A DNA stretch of 64,000 bases from Lactobacillus sp. CBA3606 (GCF_002970935.1 NZ_CP027194.1:248001-312000); one strand, 5' to 3'; positions 53,340 through 62,980 are shown, counted from the stretch's first letter. Notes: generated from the letters alone by a model not told the origin. A program made the numbers and translations.

Positions 53340-55757
53340 ATGAAAATATCTTATGCATGGTTACGTGATTATTTACAGTTGGACATCCCAGCCGATGATT
53401 TAGCGGAAAAAATTGAACGGACGGCAGTTGAAGTTGATGGTGTGATTCGGCCCAGTGAAGGGTTGAAGAAGGTTGTCGTGGGTGCTGTGTTAACGTGTGT
53501 GCCACATCCTGATTCTGATCATCTACACATTTGTCAAGTCGATGTCGGCGCTAGTGATCCGATTCAAATCGTTTGTGGCGCGCCGAATGTGGCTGCTGGT
53601 GAAAAGGTGATTGTCGCATTACCTAATTCTTGGATTGGCAATCACACTAAGATTAAGCGTAGTAAGATGCGCGGTGAAGTGTCTAACGGGATGTTATGTG
53701 CGTTGGATGAATTAGGGTTCGATGAAAAACTAGTACCAAAAGAAGTTAGCGATGGGATTTTTATCTTGCCAGCTGATGCGACCCCGGGCGAACCCGTTTT
53801 CTCATATTTAGGGATGGACGATGAAATCATCGATTTATCAGTCACACCAAATCGCGGGGATATGCTCAGTATGAACGGGACTGCCCATGAATTAGGGGCA
53901 ATCTATGATCAAAAACCAACGATGCCAACCGTTGATTTACATGAAGATGCGGCTGACTTAACGGATGATGCCTTAGACGTGACGGTTGACGTTGACGAAG
54001 CGGATGTGCCAATCTACAAAATGCGTTTAGTTAAGAATATTACCATCAAGCCGAGTCCCCTTTGGTTACAAATCCGGCTTTGGAATGCTGGAATGCGGCC
54101 GATTAATAACGTGGTTGATGCGACGAACTACATCTTAATGCAATATGGGCAGCCCTTACATGCCTTCGATTATGACCAATTAAATGCCGGTAAAGTGAAT
54201 GTGCGCTTTGCTAAGCCTGGCGAACAGTTAACCACTTTAGATGGTGAAGAACGGGACTTGTTAGCCACTGATTTACTAATTTGTAGTGATGACAAACCGA
54301 TTTGTTTGGCCGGAACCATGGGTGGCTTAGCTACTGAAGTGACTGATCAAACGACAACGGTAGTCCTTGAAGGGGCCGTTTTTGATGCGGTTAAGATTCG
54401 TAAGACTGCACATAGCCATGACTTACACAGTGAAGCTGCCATGCGTTATGAACGTGGGATTGACCACAGTGCGACCCAAACGGCATTAGATGCTGCCGCT
54501 GCTTTGATTGCTGAATTAGGTGCCGGTCAAGTCACCATGGGCACTGCAGTTGGGCGGGAAGAAGTTGTCACGCCTGCGGTCGTTGAAATTACGTTAACGC
54601 GGATTAATCATGTGTTAGGAACGACGCTCACCACGGCTGAAGTGACAGCCATTTTCCGTCGGTTAGCCTTTCCAACGGTTGTTAAGGCAGATACCTTTAC
54701 CGTGACGGTGCCAGCTCGGCGGTGGGATATTCATATTCCAGCCGACTTAATCGAAGAAGTTGCACGGTTATATGGCTACGATAAGTTACCAACGACGTTA
54801 CCAACTGGACAACCGACCATTGGAAAACTCAATGAAACGCAACAATTGATTCGCGATTCACGCCGGTTGATGGAAAGTGCTGGGTTGACACAAGCAATCA
54901 GTTATTCATTGACTACGGCAACTAAAGCGCAAGCCTTTGCGTTACATGCCAGTGAAGTAACGAAGCTGGACTTCCCAATGAGTTCCGAACGGACGACCCT
55001 ACGCTTAAACTTAGTGGCCGGTTTATTAGATGATTTAGCCTACAACAAGGCCCGTAAAGAACATGATGTGGCGTTGTATGAAGTCGGGCGGGTCTTCTTC
55101 AGTCAACCAGAACAAGTTCGGCCCAAAGAAGTGACCCATATTGCTGGGGCTATTACCGGTTCAATGGTGAAAGCAGCCTGGGATACCCAAGCGACCCCGG
55201 TTGATTTTTACCAAATCAAGGGAATTGTCGCTGGCTACTTAAAGTCATTGGCCTTAGAAACGCCAGTAACGTATGTCGCCAGTGCCACCCATCCGGAAAT
55301 GCATCCTGGTCGGACCGCGGATATCTACAGTGGCGATCAATTGATTGGGTTCGTCGGTCAGATTCATCCAACTACTGCTAAAGCCTATAAAGTTCGCGAA
55401 ACCTTTGTGTTTGAATTAGATTTAGATGCGCTAATTGCGTTACCAAAAGCCCGGCAACAATATCAACCAATTTCAAAATTCCCAAGTGTGACGCGGGATG
55501 TTGCGATGTTGATTGACCAATCCGTGACGAATGCAACGGTAATGGCTTTAATTACGGCCAAGGGCGGTGCTCATTTACAAGATGTGCAACTCTTTGATGT
55601 TTATCATGGGAAGAATGTCCCAGCTGGGAAGCAATCATTGGCTTATACGTTAACGTATCAAGATCAAAATGCGACCTTAGTTGATGATGAAGTGACCCAA
55701 GCATTCGAAAAAGTCCTCACTGCTTTGACGACTGAATTAGGTGCGGAAATCCGTTAA
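53340..55757 (+). CDS. pheT: Phenylalanine--tRNA ligase beta subunit
   Basis: The tRNA-binding subunit of PheRS, 805 residues. It has the N-terminal tRNA-binding OB-fold (VVVGAVLTCVPHPDSDHLHI), B3/B4 editing domains, the B5 domain and the C-terminal anticodon-binding fold (FPSVTRDVAMLIDQSV). It starts eight bases after pheS with AGGCGG upstream. The same OB-fold occurs alone in YtpR at 16.8 kb. Confidence 0.97.
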   Translation: MKISYAWLRDYLQLDIPADDLAEKIERTAVEVDGVIRPSEGLKKVVVGAVLTCVPHPDSDHLHICQVDVGASDPIQIVCGAPNVAAGEKVIVALPNSWIGNHTKIKRSKMRGEVSNGMLCALDELGFDEKLVPKEVSDGIFILPADATPGEPVFSYLGMDDEIIDLSVTPNRGDMLSMNGTAHELGAIYDQKPTMPTVDLHEDAADLTDDALDVTVDVDEADVPIYKMRLVKNITIKPSPLWLQIRLWNAGMRPINNVVDATNYILMQYGQPLHAFDYDQLNAGKVNVRFAKPGEQLTTLDGEERDLLATDLLICSDDKPICLAGTMGGLATEVTDQTTTVVLEGAVFDAVKIRKTAHSHDLHSEAAMRYERGIDHSATQTALDAAAALIAELGAGQVTMGTAVGREEVVTPAVVEITLTRINHVLGTTLTTAEVTAIFRRLAFPTVVKADTFTVTVPARRWDIHIPADLIEEVARLYGYDKLPTTLPTGQPTIGKLNETQQLIRDSRRLMESAGLTQAISYSLTTATKAQAFALHASEVTKLDFPMSSERTTLRLNLVAGLLDDLAYNKARKEHDVALYEVGRVFFSQPEQVRPKEVTHIAGAITGSMVKAAWDTQATPVDFYQIKGIVAGYLKSLALETPVTYVASATHPEMHPGRTADIYSGDQLIGFVGQIHPTTAKAYKVRETFVFELDLDALIALPKARQQYQPISKFPSVTRDVAMLIDQSVTNATVMALITAKGGAHLQDVQLFDVYHGKNVPAGKQSLAYTLTYQDQNATLVDDEVTQAFEKVLTALTTELGAEIR

Positions 55758-55876
55758 GTTGTTATTAGAACGGACTTATAATCCTAAAAAAGCCTAAAAG
55801 TCTGATAGAACTAGTGCAAAATGAGCCTCAGTTTTGTATAATTGATAGGATTAATCAATAGATGGAGGGGCGAATT

Positions 55877-57049
55877 TTGAATAACGACCAAGATAAGCAG
55901 AATCAACCAGATCACAGTACCGATAATCAACCTGAGGTGAATCAGAAGGAACGCAAGTCGTTTTCTAAACATGTCATCTGGGGGGTCATTGGGATTCTAG
56001 TGGCTTTGTTGGTTATTATTGGGATAATGGGTTATCGCTATTTTGATAATGCTACACAGCCCTATAATAAGAGTGACACCCAAGTGGTCCAAGTTAAGAT
56101 TCCATATGGGGCCAATGGAAAAAAGATCGCGAATATTTTGCAATCCAAAAAAGTGATTAAGAGTGGTTTTGTCTTTGAATATTGGACGAAGGCGCATAAC
56201 TTGTCTAATTTTCATGCGGGCTATTATCAATTAAAGCCAGCGATGTCATTGGAGCAGATTGCGAAGAAATTAAATAAGGGTGGCACTTCTGAGCCTATTC
56301 AAAGTTCAACCGGACGGGTTTTAGTGATTGAAGGTAGTCAGATTAAGACGATTGCGCAAACCATTCAAAAACAAACTGATTTTACGTCGAAGGAATTCTA
56401 TGCTTTGATGAAAGATCAAACTTTCTTGAATTCGTTAGCAAAGAAGTATCCTGATTTATTAGGTTCAGCAATGAAAGCTAAAAACGTGCGTTATCGCTTA
56501 GAAGGTTACTTATTCCCAGCGACTTATCAAGCCGATAAGAAGACGACGTTGAAGCAATTAGTGACCCAAATGGTGACTAAGACGGATGCCGAAATGCAAC
56601 CTTATTATAAGCAAATCAAGAAGTCCGGAATGACGGTACAACAGGTGATGACTTTAGCCTCCTTAACTGAACGTGAGGGGAGTACCACGAAGGATCGTCG
56701 GATTATTGCTGGCGTCTTCATGAATCGGATTGCGGCTAAGTGGCGCTTAGATTCTGATATTTCAGTGCTATATGCGATTAATTCGACGAAAGCCTCTTTA
56801 ACAGCGAAGGACCTCCAATCGAAGTCGCCCTATAACTTACGCTTACACTTAGGTTATGGCCCGGGACCATTCAATAGTCCTAGCTTGATTTCAATTAAAG
56901 CCGTCCTTGATCCAGCCCAACGTAGTAAAGATTATATGTACTTTGTGGCGGATCTCAAGACCGGGAAAGTTTATTATGCTAAGGACGACGCTGGACATGC
57001 TGCCAACATCAAGAAAGTTGCTAAGCATAACGCAGCTGCCGAAGATTAA
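55877..57049 (+). CDS. mltG: Endolytic murein transglycosylase MltG
   Basis: A membrane-anchored glycan-strand terminase of 390 residues. After an acidic, Gln-rich cytoplasmic start comes one membrane helix (VIWGVIGILVALLVIIGIMG), a LysM-like region and the YceG domain. The catalytic Glu lies in LASLTEREGSTTKDRR, and YNLRLHLGYGPGPFNSPS is typical. TTG 55877 has GGAGGGG (55864-55870) at the right distance, whereas ATG 55862 lacks a site. An in-frame six-G run at 55980-55985 is intact. An extended -10 (TGTATAAT) lies near 55846. Confidence 0.93.
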   Translation: MNNDQDKQNQPDHSTDNQPEVNQKERKSFSKHVIWGVIGILVALLVIIGIMGYRYFDNATQPYNKSDTQVVQVKIPYGANGKKIANILQSKKVIKSGFVFEYWTKAHNLSNFHAGYYQLKPAMSLEQIAKKLNKGGTSEPIQSSTGRVLVIEGSQIKTIAQTIQKQTDFTSKEFYALMKDQTFLNSLAKKYPDLLGSAMKAKNVRYRLEGYLFPATYQADKKTTLKQLVTQMVTKTDAEMQPYYKQIKKSGMTVQQVMTLASLTEREGSTTKDRRIIAGVFMNRIAAKWRLDSDISVLYAINSTKASLTAKDLQSKSPYNLRLHLGYGPGPFNSPSLISIKAVLDPAQRSKDYMYFVADLKTGKVYYAKDDAGHAANIKKVAKHNAAAED

Positions 57050-57069
57050 AAATGAGGCTGAGATAAAAT

Positions 57070-57699
57070 ATGACTGAAAAAAAACATCGTCGCCCAGTTG
57101 TGATTGGCGTTACTGGTGGGTCCGGTAGTGGTAAGACCACGGTTAGCCAGGCTATTTATAATCAGTTGTCAGGTCAATCATTGTTGATTTTACAACAAGA
57201 CTCTTACTATAATGATCAAAGTGAGATGACCATGGCTGAACGCCGGCAAGTTAACTACGACCACCCACTGGCCTTTGATACGGATCTAATGATTGCCCAA
57301 ATCAAACAACTTTTGCGCTATGAACCGATTGAAAAGCCCGTTTATGACTATGAACAATCTACCCGTAGTACCGAAACTATTCATCAAGAACCACGTGATG
57401 TGATTATTGTCGAAGGGGTTTTAATTCTAGATGATCAGCGGTTGCGTGATTTAATGGATATTAAAGTTTTCGTGGATACGGATGATGATTTACGGATTAT
57501 TCGGCGGATTCAACGCGATATTAAAGAACGTGGTCGGACACTAGATTGGGTCATTGACCAATATTTAGCGACGGTCAAGCCAATGTATCATCAATTCGTC
57601 GAACCGACGAAACGATATGCGGACTTAATCGTGCCTGAAGGTGGCGAAAATAAAGTCGCCATTGATCTTTTGACCACGAAAGTTCGTTCGATTTTATAA
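57070..57699 (+). CDS. udk: Uridine kinase
   Basis: A pyrimidine salvage kinase of 209 residues that phosphorylates uridine and cytidine. The P-loop is [12 protein letters not shown], with [12 protein letters not shown] and [11 protein letters not shown] in the substrate site and [11 protein letters not shown] as Walker B-like. [17 protein letters not shown] is the lid. It starts 20 bases after mltG, so the two may be co-transcribed. A terminator-like double stem follows. Confidence 0.95.
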   Translation: MTEKKHRRPVVIGVTGGSGSGKTTVSQAIYNQLSGQSLLILQQDSYYNDQSEMTMAERRQVNYDHPLAFDTDLMIAQIKQLLRYEPIEKPVYDYEQSTRSTETIHQEPRDVIIVEGVLILDDQRLRDLMDIKVFVDTDDDLRIIRRIQRDIKERGRTLDWVIDQYLATVKPMYHQFVEPTKRYADLIVPEGGENKVAIDLLTTKVRSIL

Positions 57700-57708
57700 A
57701 CAAAATTA

Positions 57709-57774
57709 AAAGACAGCCTATTTTTCGGATTTGAGCCTTTACTATTAAAATCCGGCATGGTAGGCTGTTCTTTG
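57709..57774 (+). terminator. Nested hairpin between udk and greA
   Basis: GACAGCCTA pairs with TAGGCTGTTC, and an inner CGGATTT pairs with AAATCCG. A short T-rich tail follows (TTCTTTGTT). It is probably a terminator, though the T-run is weak. Confidence 0.6.
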
Positions 57775-57807
57775 TTAACTATTTGAAGAACTAGAGGAGT
57801 GGAAACA

Positions 57808-58290
57808 TTGGCTGAAGAAAAAAGATATCCAATGACGGAAGAGGGTCAAGTTAAGCTCGAACATGAACTTGAAGACCTCAAGCTTAACCAACGCCCAGAA
57901 ATTATTAACCGGATTAAAATTGCACGGAGTTATGGTGATTTATCAGAAAACTCTGAATATGAATCAGCAAAAAATGAACAAAGTTTATTAGAGAACCGGA
58001 TTAAGACGGTTGAACATATGCTTCAATACGCTGAAATCATTGACAGTGAAAAGATTGATGTTTCTGAAGTTTCAGTTGGTAAGATTGTGACTTTTAAAGA
58101 ATTACCTGATGAAGAAGCTGAAAGCTACACGATTGTTGGTGCGGCTGAAGCTGATCCGGTTTTAGGTAAGATTTCCAACGATTCGCCAATTGCTAAGGGC
58201 TTAATTGGTCATCACGTGGATGAAGAAGTGACCATCGAAATTCCCGCTGGTAAGATGAACGTTAAGATTATTAAGGTAGAAAACGCCTAA
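57808..58290 (+). CDS. greA: Transcription elongation factor GreA
   Basis: A factor of 160 residues that rescues backtracked RNA polymerase. The N-terminal coiled coil contains [20 protein letters not shown] with the acidic tip (Asp and Glu), and the C-terminal domain has [20 protein letters not shown]. The TTG at 57808 lies eight bases after AGGAG and gives the family start [10 protein letters not shown]. The GTG at 57799 overlaps the ribosome site. Some lactobacilli have a second GreA. Confidence 0.95.
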   Translation: MAEEKRYPMTEEGQVKLEHELEDLKLNQRPEIINRIKIARSYGDLSENSEYESAKNEQSLLENRIKTVEHMLQYAEIIDSEKIDVSEVSVGKIVTFKELPDEEAESYTIVGAAEADPVLGKISNDSPIAKGLIGHHVDEEVTIEIPAGKMNVKIIKVENA

Positions 58291-58312
58291 GTTACGGGCG
58301 TGATATTAGACG

Positions 58313-58341
58313 ACCAATTCATTATTGAATTGGTTTTTTTT
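58313..58341 (+). terminator. Terminator after greA
   Basis: ACCAATTCA (58313-58321) pairs with TGAATTGGT (58326-58334), followed by a T-run. Confidence 0.9.
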
Positions 58342-58366
58342 ATTTTGTAAAAAGGCCTATTTTCAC

Positions 58367-58397
58367 TTGCCTTGGAGTCGACTCAAAGGTTTACACT
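58367..58397 (+). promoter_or_regulatory. MerR-type promoter/operator with 19-bp spacer
   Basis: TTGCCT (58367-58372) and TACACT (58392-58397) are separated by 19 bases. The palindrome CCTTGGAGTCGACTCAAAGG (58370-58389) fills the spacer, with only one mismatched pair. This is the layout of MerR-activated promoters, where the regulator twists DNA to realign the two boxes. The merR-like gene lies just after the SDR gene this promoter drives. Confidence 0.85.
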
Positions 58398-58429
58398 AGG
58401 GCTATTAAATAAGTAAGGGAGTTTTTAAC

Positions 58430-59176
58430 ATGAGTATTAAAGGTAAAGTCGTGATTATTACCGGCGCTTCAGCGGGGATTGGTGCGGCGACCGCTAAGTT
58501 ATTAGCCAGTAAAGGTGCCAAACTTGTATTAGGTGCACGACGTGAAAGTAAGCTGCAAGCCATGGTTCAAGAAATTATTGCCGCTGGTGGCGAAGCGGTT
58601 TATCGAGTGACTGATGTGACTAAGGTGGCTGATAATCAAGCTCTAGTTGAATTGGCACAGACGAAATTTGGCCAAGTCGATGTCATGTTTTTAAATGCTG
58701 GCTTAATGCCTAATTCCCCACTTTCGGACTTAAAGACGGCTCAATGGCACCAAATGGTTGATGTGAACATTAATGGTGTTTTAAATGGGTTAGAGGCAGT
58801 GTTACCAGTATTTAAAACGCAAAAGTCCGGTCATATCATTGCGACGTCATCGGTTGCTGGCTTGAAAGCTTATCCTGGTGGGGCAGTTTATGGCGCGACT
58901 AAATGGGCCGTCCGCGACTTGATGGAAGTGTTGCGGATGGAATCAGCCCAAGAAAAGACGAATATTCGAACGGCGACGATTTATCCAGCCGCAATCAATA
59001 CAGAGCTTTTGGATACGATTACCGACCAAGCAACTGCCAAAGGGGCAGCGGAGATTTATGCGGCATACGGTATTTCACCAGCGCGGGTTGCTAACGTGGT
59101 CGCATTTGCGATTGATCAGCCTGAAGACACGAACGTTAGTGAATTTACGATTGGTCCGACGACGCAACCGTGGTAG
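58430..59176 (+). CDS. Short-chain dehydrogenase/reductase
   Basis: A classical SDR oxidoreductase of 248 residues. The cofactor loop TGASAGIGAATAKLLA, the NAG motif in VMFLNAGLMPNSPL, and the catalytic Ser with YGATKWAV (YxxxK) are present. GARRESK suggests NADP preference. The substrate is unknown. It is driven by the MerR-type promoter and followed ten bases later by the MerR gene. An aldehyde or electrophile response is a plausible role. Confidence 0.93.
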   Translation: MSIKGKVVIITGASAGIGAATAKLLASKGAKLVLGARRESKLQAMVQEIIAAGGEAVYRVTDVTKVADNQALVELAQTKFGQVDVMFLNAGLMPNSPLSDLKTAQWHQMVDVNINGVLNGLEAVLPVFKTQKSGHIIATSSVAGLKAYPGGAVYGATKWAVRDLMEVLRMESAQEKTNIRTATIYPAAINTELLDTITDQATAKGAAEIYAAYGISPARVANVVAFAIDQPEDTNVSEFTIGPTTQPW

Positions 59177-59185
59177 ACTAAAAGC

Positions 59186-59569
59186 ATGAAAATTAAAGCT
59201 GTTGTTGAAAAATACCAGATTTCTGCTGACACGTTGCGCTATTGGGAACGGGTCGGTGCAATCCCCGCTGTTCACCGCGATCAGGCGGGCTATCGTAACT
59301 ATGACCAAGAAGATTTAGGTTGGATTGAATTTGCACAGTGCATGCGAGAGGCCGGCGTCAGCATTGACTATTTGATTGAATATATTGACTTATTTCGGCG
59401 AGGCGAGGCAACTCGATCAGCACGTCAGGCGTTACTTAACGAGCAATTAGTTGGCATTCACCAACGCTTGGCCCGGATGCAAAAAACGTACGATTTAATT
59501 AAATACAAAGCGGACCATTACGAAGAACATGTGGAAGGCTATCATGGTAAGTTATTACCACCAAAATAG
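59186..59569 (+). CDS. MerR-family transcription regulator
   Basis: A regulator of 127 residues. The winged helix shows KYQISADTLRYWERVGAIPA and AGYRNYDQEDLGWIEFAQCMR. A dimerising coiled coil follows (NEQLVGIHQRLARMQKTYDL). Only one Cys is present, so it is unlike metal-sensing MerR proteins and closer to the NmlR/AdhR-like group. It has no evident separate promoter and should be read from the SDR promoter, giving autoregulation. The ribosome site is weak. Confidence 0.92.
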   Translation: MKIKAVVEKYQISADTLRYWERVGAIPAVHRDQAGYRNYDQEDLGWIEFAQCMREAGVSIDYLIEYIDLFRRGEATRSARQALLNEQLVGIHQRLARMQKTYDLIKYKADHYEEHVEGYHGKLLPPK

Positions 59570-59573
59570 TTGG

Positions 59574-59601
59574 TGGCGTCCATTTTTTGGGCGCCTTTTT
59601 T
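59574..59601 (+). terminator. Terminator after merR
   Basis: GGCGTC pairs with GGCGCC (one wobble), followed by a run of seven Ts. Confidence 0.65.
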
Positions 59602-59661
59602 TGGCATACTTTGCTCACCAAGTTGCAATGTTGCGTTTTAACGGTAAAAAGGAGACAATAC

Positions 59662-59675
59662 TGTAAACGATTACA
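59662..59675 (+). promoter_or_regulatory. cre site, perfect consensus match
   Basis: TGTAAACGATTACA fits the catabolite-responsive element TGWAANCGNTNWCA at every position. It lies 19 bases before the HesB-like start and overlaps the likely promoter region, so CcpA repression is the simplest reading. Confidence 0.7.
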
Positions 59676-59694
59676 ATTAATGAGGTGAACCGAT

Positions 59695-59997
59695 ATGAAA
59701 ATAACAGTTACGGATGCAGCCAGTCATTGGTTCCAAACTGAAATGGGCGTAGTAGCTGGCAACGGTGTCCGTTTTTACGGTAAAACGTATGGTAAAACTG
59801 CCGTCCATCATGGTTTTTCGATTGGACTGGCGCGCGATGATGAGCCCCATCGCCCGATTGCACTAGTTGAAAAGGATGGCGTGAATTATTACGTTAATGA
59901 CCGTGACGACTGGTTCTTTAAAGGCTATGATTTGACGGTTGATTTTGACGCTGAAAATGATGGTCCCAAATACGATTATCACCCAAATCAAGACTAA
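59695..59997 (+). CDS. HesB/YneR-like protein without cysteines
   Basis: A protein of 100 residues with the HesB/IscA core fold, as in YneR of Bacillus. It starts MKITVTDAASHWFQTEMG and has VRFYGKTYGKT and NYYVNDRDDWFFKGYDL. It lacks the Cys ligands of A-type iron-sulfur carriers, so Fe-S transfer is unlikely. The function is unknown. The start follows GAGGTG. A perfect cre site lies just upstream. Confidence 0.82.
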   Translation: MKITVTDAASHWFQTEMGVVAGNGVRFYGKTYGKTAVHHGFSIGLARDDEPHRPIALVEKDGVNYYVNDRDDWFFKGYDLTVDFDAENDGPKYDYHPNQD

Positions 59998-60035
59998 AAA
60001 AATGGATTCGAGACGCTGGTCTCGAATCCATTTTT
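59998..60035. terminator. Bidirectional terminator
   Basis: A perfect 17-bp stem, AAAAATGGATTCGAGAC (59998-60014) with its complement at 60019-60035, and a GCTG loop. It serves the HesB-like gene and the converging yfhO. Confidence 0.95.
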
Positions 60036-60041
60036 AGGTTA

Positions 60042-62681
60042 TTAGTGGCGCCGGCGCTTGATGGTAAACCAAGCAACGGTCCCAACGGCAGCGACACCAG
60101 TGACGAGCGCGCCGGTAGCGAGGTAAGGTGGCCGATACGTTAGCGTGACCGTATGGTGACCCTTACTTAGTGGGACGGCGACAAAGGTGTTGATGACTTT
60201 CTTAGTTGTAACCGTCTGACCATCGACTTTAGCATGCCAGCCAGCCGAGTAAGGAATGGTTGTCATTAAAACTTGGTGCTTTTGCTTAATGTTGATAGTG
60301 CCAGTCAATTTGCGACTGGAGTGCTTGGTTAACTTCCAAGGCGACTGTTGTAACTTTTTAGCGGACTGCTTGAACGCACTGTTATTTAACTTATACAGTG
60401 TGAAGTTTTGCAACCACAAGGACGTCTTTTTCATCTGAATCCCAAAGGTAATGGTTTTACCCTTACTATTAGCCGCAATGTTTACCGCAATGGTATGGCG
60501 GTAAGTAGGGTACTGCTTGAGCTCTTTACCATTGATATAGTAACTGGCATTAGACGTTGTTAAGTTTTGTCCAAGCGTCAAATAGTATGAATCATTGGTT
60601 TGCGGCGTGAATTTGAAGTAAATCGACCCAGTTTTAGCCAGATTTTGCTTATTAACCACTGACCCGGTAAGCGTGACGACTTTTTTCACATTCTGGAAAA
60701 TGACTTGGTCAAAATTTTCCGCTGAAATTAAGCCGGTGGTGGAGCGGTTGGCTAAAGTTTGATAAATCAATTCTTGCCGGGCAATCGGATCACCAGTAGT
60801 TTTAGCAACTTTCAGATTAACAATCTTATCCGAAGCGGCAAAGCCTAAGCCTAGGGCATACGGATTCTGGTAAGTCGTTGCTTCACGGTTACTTAAACTT
60901 GATTTTTTATGATAATTTTGTAAATCCGGCTTCGTGCTCGTAACTGGGATATAACTATTGTAGTTGTCATTATCCGTTTGGGTAGTCGGCACGGTCTTAT
61001 CCATGAAGTAAGACATGTCTAATAGGGAGTCCGTAATCAGTGTCCCGTTCGAATAAGTGACGACCCCATCACCATCTGGTTGACCGATTGAACCGAAGAA
61101 GTTCGGAATGATGCTTTCAAAGGTCGAACTGAAATGGTCGGCCCCGTTATAAGCAGCCTGCATTGGGTCATCCTTGGTCCGTGTAAACGTCTTACCAATG
61201 CGATAAAAGTGACTGTCGCTGGCTTTGATTTTATTAACGGTGCGATCCAAGGCAGTCGTGTAGTTACCAAATTCGGCTTGCGACACATAGGATAGGTTGC
61301 CTAAGGAAGCTGAGGCATTAATCATCATATCAGTTGCGACTAACAAGAGCGCAATCGCTTGATATAAGCCTAAATGGTGTTTAGGTACAATCAATAAGAT
61401 TAAGGTAATCGCAGCTAGCCCGATAGTAATGACAAGGTTAGCTTGCGTCACGTACGTCACATGTTTCATATTCAAATAAACCGTTGTGAAAAGGCCAATT
61501 AGTAGTCCTAACATCACTAGCGCTTGCCATAATTTGATGGTCATTTCTTTGGTTAACGCTTGTGCGCCAAGCCATACGATCCAAAAGCTAAAGACAAAGG
61601 AGAAGCGGTAAGGATACCAAACGGGAAATTGGTCGGCGTGCCAGAGTAAGTCTAAAGGTTCGTAACAAAATGAGAGCAGTAAGAAGGCCGTTACTAATAA
61701 GACGACGAGCTTAACTTGCCATTTGGCCTGCCGGCGTAGGAAAAATAAGATAAATGCCAGAATCGCCAGCCAGGCGATGTAGAAGTTAGGCTGACCGGAT
61801 GGCATTTGGTTAAAATTAAAACTGCCGGTAATGAATTTAGCGAGCATTTTCCAAGGTGCATATTCAAATTTCCAATGTACGGTGGTTTCATTATATTGCG
61901 CCTTACTTTGAACTAAGGCCCACAGGGTAGGTAAGAGTAACCAAGCTGATAATGCAGCTGCCAATAAGCCCCCCCAAGCGAATTTTAATGCTTGAATACC
62001 GAGGGTTTTAAAGTTTTGCCAATATTTCGTGGCGCCATACAACCAGTAGAGACAGGCAAACAACACGACCATGTAACCCATATAATAGTTATCAATTAAC
62101 ATGACTGCTAGCCAACCAGCGAACCAGCGTACTTTCCCAGTCTTAAAGAGGCGTTCAAGGCCTAAGATAACTAGCGGCAAGATGGCGACGGTATCCAGCC
62201 AAATCATGTTGAGTTGGTTAGCAACCATCCAGCCCATCATCGCATAAGCGGTACTGAAAGTTGGGACGAGCCAACCTTTTTGCGTCTGCGTTTTAGTTAA
62301 TAGCCACGCGAAGGCTAAACCGGCACAGCCGTATTTCAAGACCGTGACGATGAAAATCCCAGTGGTCAGCGATTGACCAGGGAAGAATAGGTAGATTAAA
62401 TTAAAGGGACTCATTAAGTAATAAGCCCAAACGCCTACCATTTCGCCACCAATCGTTTTAGAAAAGGAATAGAAAAAAGCACTTGGATCGTGCAACAGCG
62501 TATGGCGGAAGTAGGCGAATAGGTCAACATATTGTTGCCCTAAATCAACAGTCAATAAACTGCTGGACCCAAATGGCGCCATGTGTCGATAAATAAAATA
62601 GCCAGTCATTAATATTAATGGCAGCCAGAAACTCAGCCAGAGCGGCCAAGTTCGTTTGTCAAAAATACGACGGATTCTCAA
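60042..62681 (-). CDS. yfhO: YfhO-family membrane protein
   Basis: A large integral membrane protein of 879 residues. About a dozen hydrophobic helices occupy the first 450 residues, then comes a large extracellular domain, then a last helix (TGALVTGVAAVGTVAWFTI) and a basic tail. The start region has DLGQQYVDLFAYFRHTLL and FYSFSKTIGGEMVGVWAYY, both typical of YfhO. Relatives act in glycosylation of lipoteichoic acid in Bacillus and Listeria. The ribosome site is GAGGTGGC. A palindrome at 62776-62790 lies in its promoter. Confidence 0.92.
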   Translation of the reverse strand: MRIRRIFDKRTWPLWLSFWLPLILMTGYFIYRHMAPFGSSSLLTVDLGQQYVDLFAYFRHTLLHDPSAFFYSFSKTIGGEMVGVWAYYLMSPFNLIYLFFPGQSLTTGIFIVTVLKYGCAGLAFAWLLTKTQTQKGWLVPTFSTAYAMMGWMVANQLNMIWLDTVAILPLVILGLERLFKTGKVRWFAGWLAVMLIDNYYMGYMVVLFACLYWLYGATKYWQNFKTLGIQALKFAWGGLLAAALSAWLLLPTLWALVQSKAQYNETTVHWKFEYAPWKMLAKFITGSFNFNQMPSGQPNFYIAWLAILAFILFFLRRQAKWQVKLVVLLVTAFLLLSFCYEPLDLLWHADQFPVWYPYRFSFVFSFWIVWLGAQALTKEMTIKLWQALVMLGLLIGLFTTVYLNMKHVTYVTQANLVITIGLAAITLILLIVPKHHLGLYQAIALLLVATDMMINASASLGNLSYVSQAEFGNYTTALDRTVNKIKASDSHFYRIGKTFTRTKDDPMQAAYNGADHFSSTFESIIPNFFGSIGQPDGDGVVTYSNGTLITDSLLDMSYFMDKTVPTTQTDNDNYNSYIPVTSTKPDLQNYHKKSSLSNREATTYQNPYALGLGFAASDKIVNLKVAKTTGDPIARQELIYQTLANRSTTGLISAENFDQVIFQNVKKVVTLTGSVVNKQNLAKTGSIYFKFTPQTNDSYYLTLGQNLTTSNASYYINGKELKQYPTYRHTIAVNIAANSKGKTITFGIQMKKTSLWLQNFTLYKLNNSAFKQSAKKLQQSPWKLTKHSSRKLTGTINIKQKHQVLMTTIPYSAGWHAKVDGQTVTTKKVINTFVAVPLSKGHHTVTLTYRPPYLATGALVTGVAAVGTVAWFTIKRRRH

Positions 62682-62775
62682 AATGCCACCTCAATCTTTA
62701 TTTAAATCTTCAACTAACGTAAAAGTTAACCGGATTAGCTTGCTTGATTAGTTGAAATTCTTATGTCTACTATAT

Positions 62776-62790
62776 AGAATATCATATTCT
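62776..62790. repeat. Perfect 15-bp palindrome in the yfhO promoter
   Basis: AGAATATCATATTCT has two perfect 7-base arms around a central C. On the minus strand it lies directly upstream of TATAGT (62774-62769), the likely -10 of yfhO, and so between the boxes. It may be an operator. Confidence 0.55.
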
Positions 62791-62951
62791 TTACACGGTA
62801 CGCGTTAAATCTTTATTATGATCAGCGGTTAATTAGCGGGACCAACTTTGGTTAATCGGCCCGCAAAAGCGTGCTGATTTTGGGAATTGTTAAAGATGGT
62901 GATAAAGTAGTTGCAATCGGAAGGCTAAACTGTCAGATTTATAGTACACTA

Positions 62952-62980
62952 TTGATTGAAAAATAGGCATAGGCTACAAT
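62952..62980 (+). promoter_or_regulatory. Promoter of the class B PBP gene
   Basis: TTGATT (62952-62957) and TACAAT (62975-62980) with a 17-base spacer, 90 bases before the PBP start. Confidence 0.7.
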
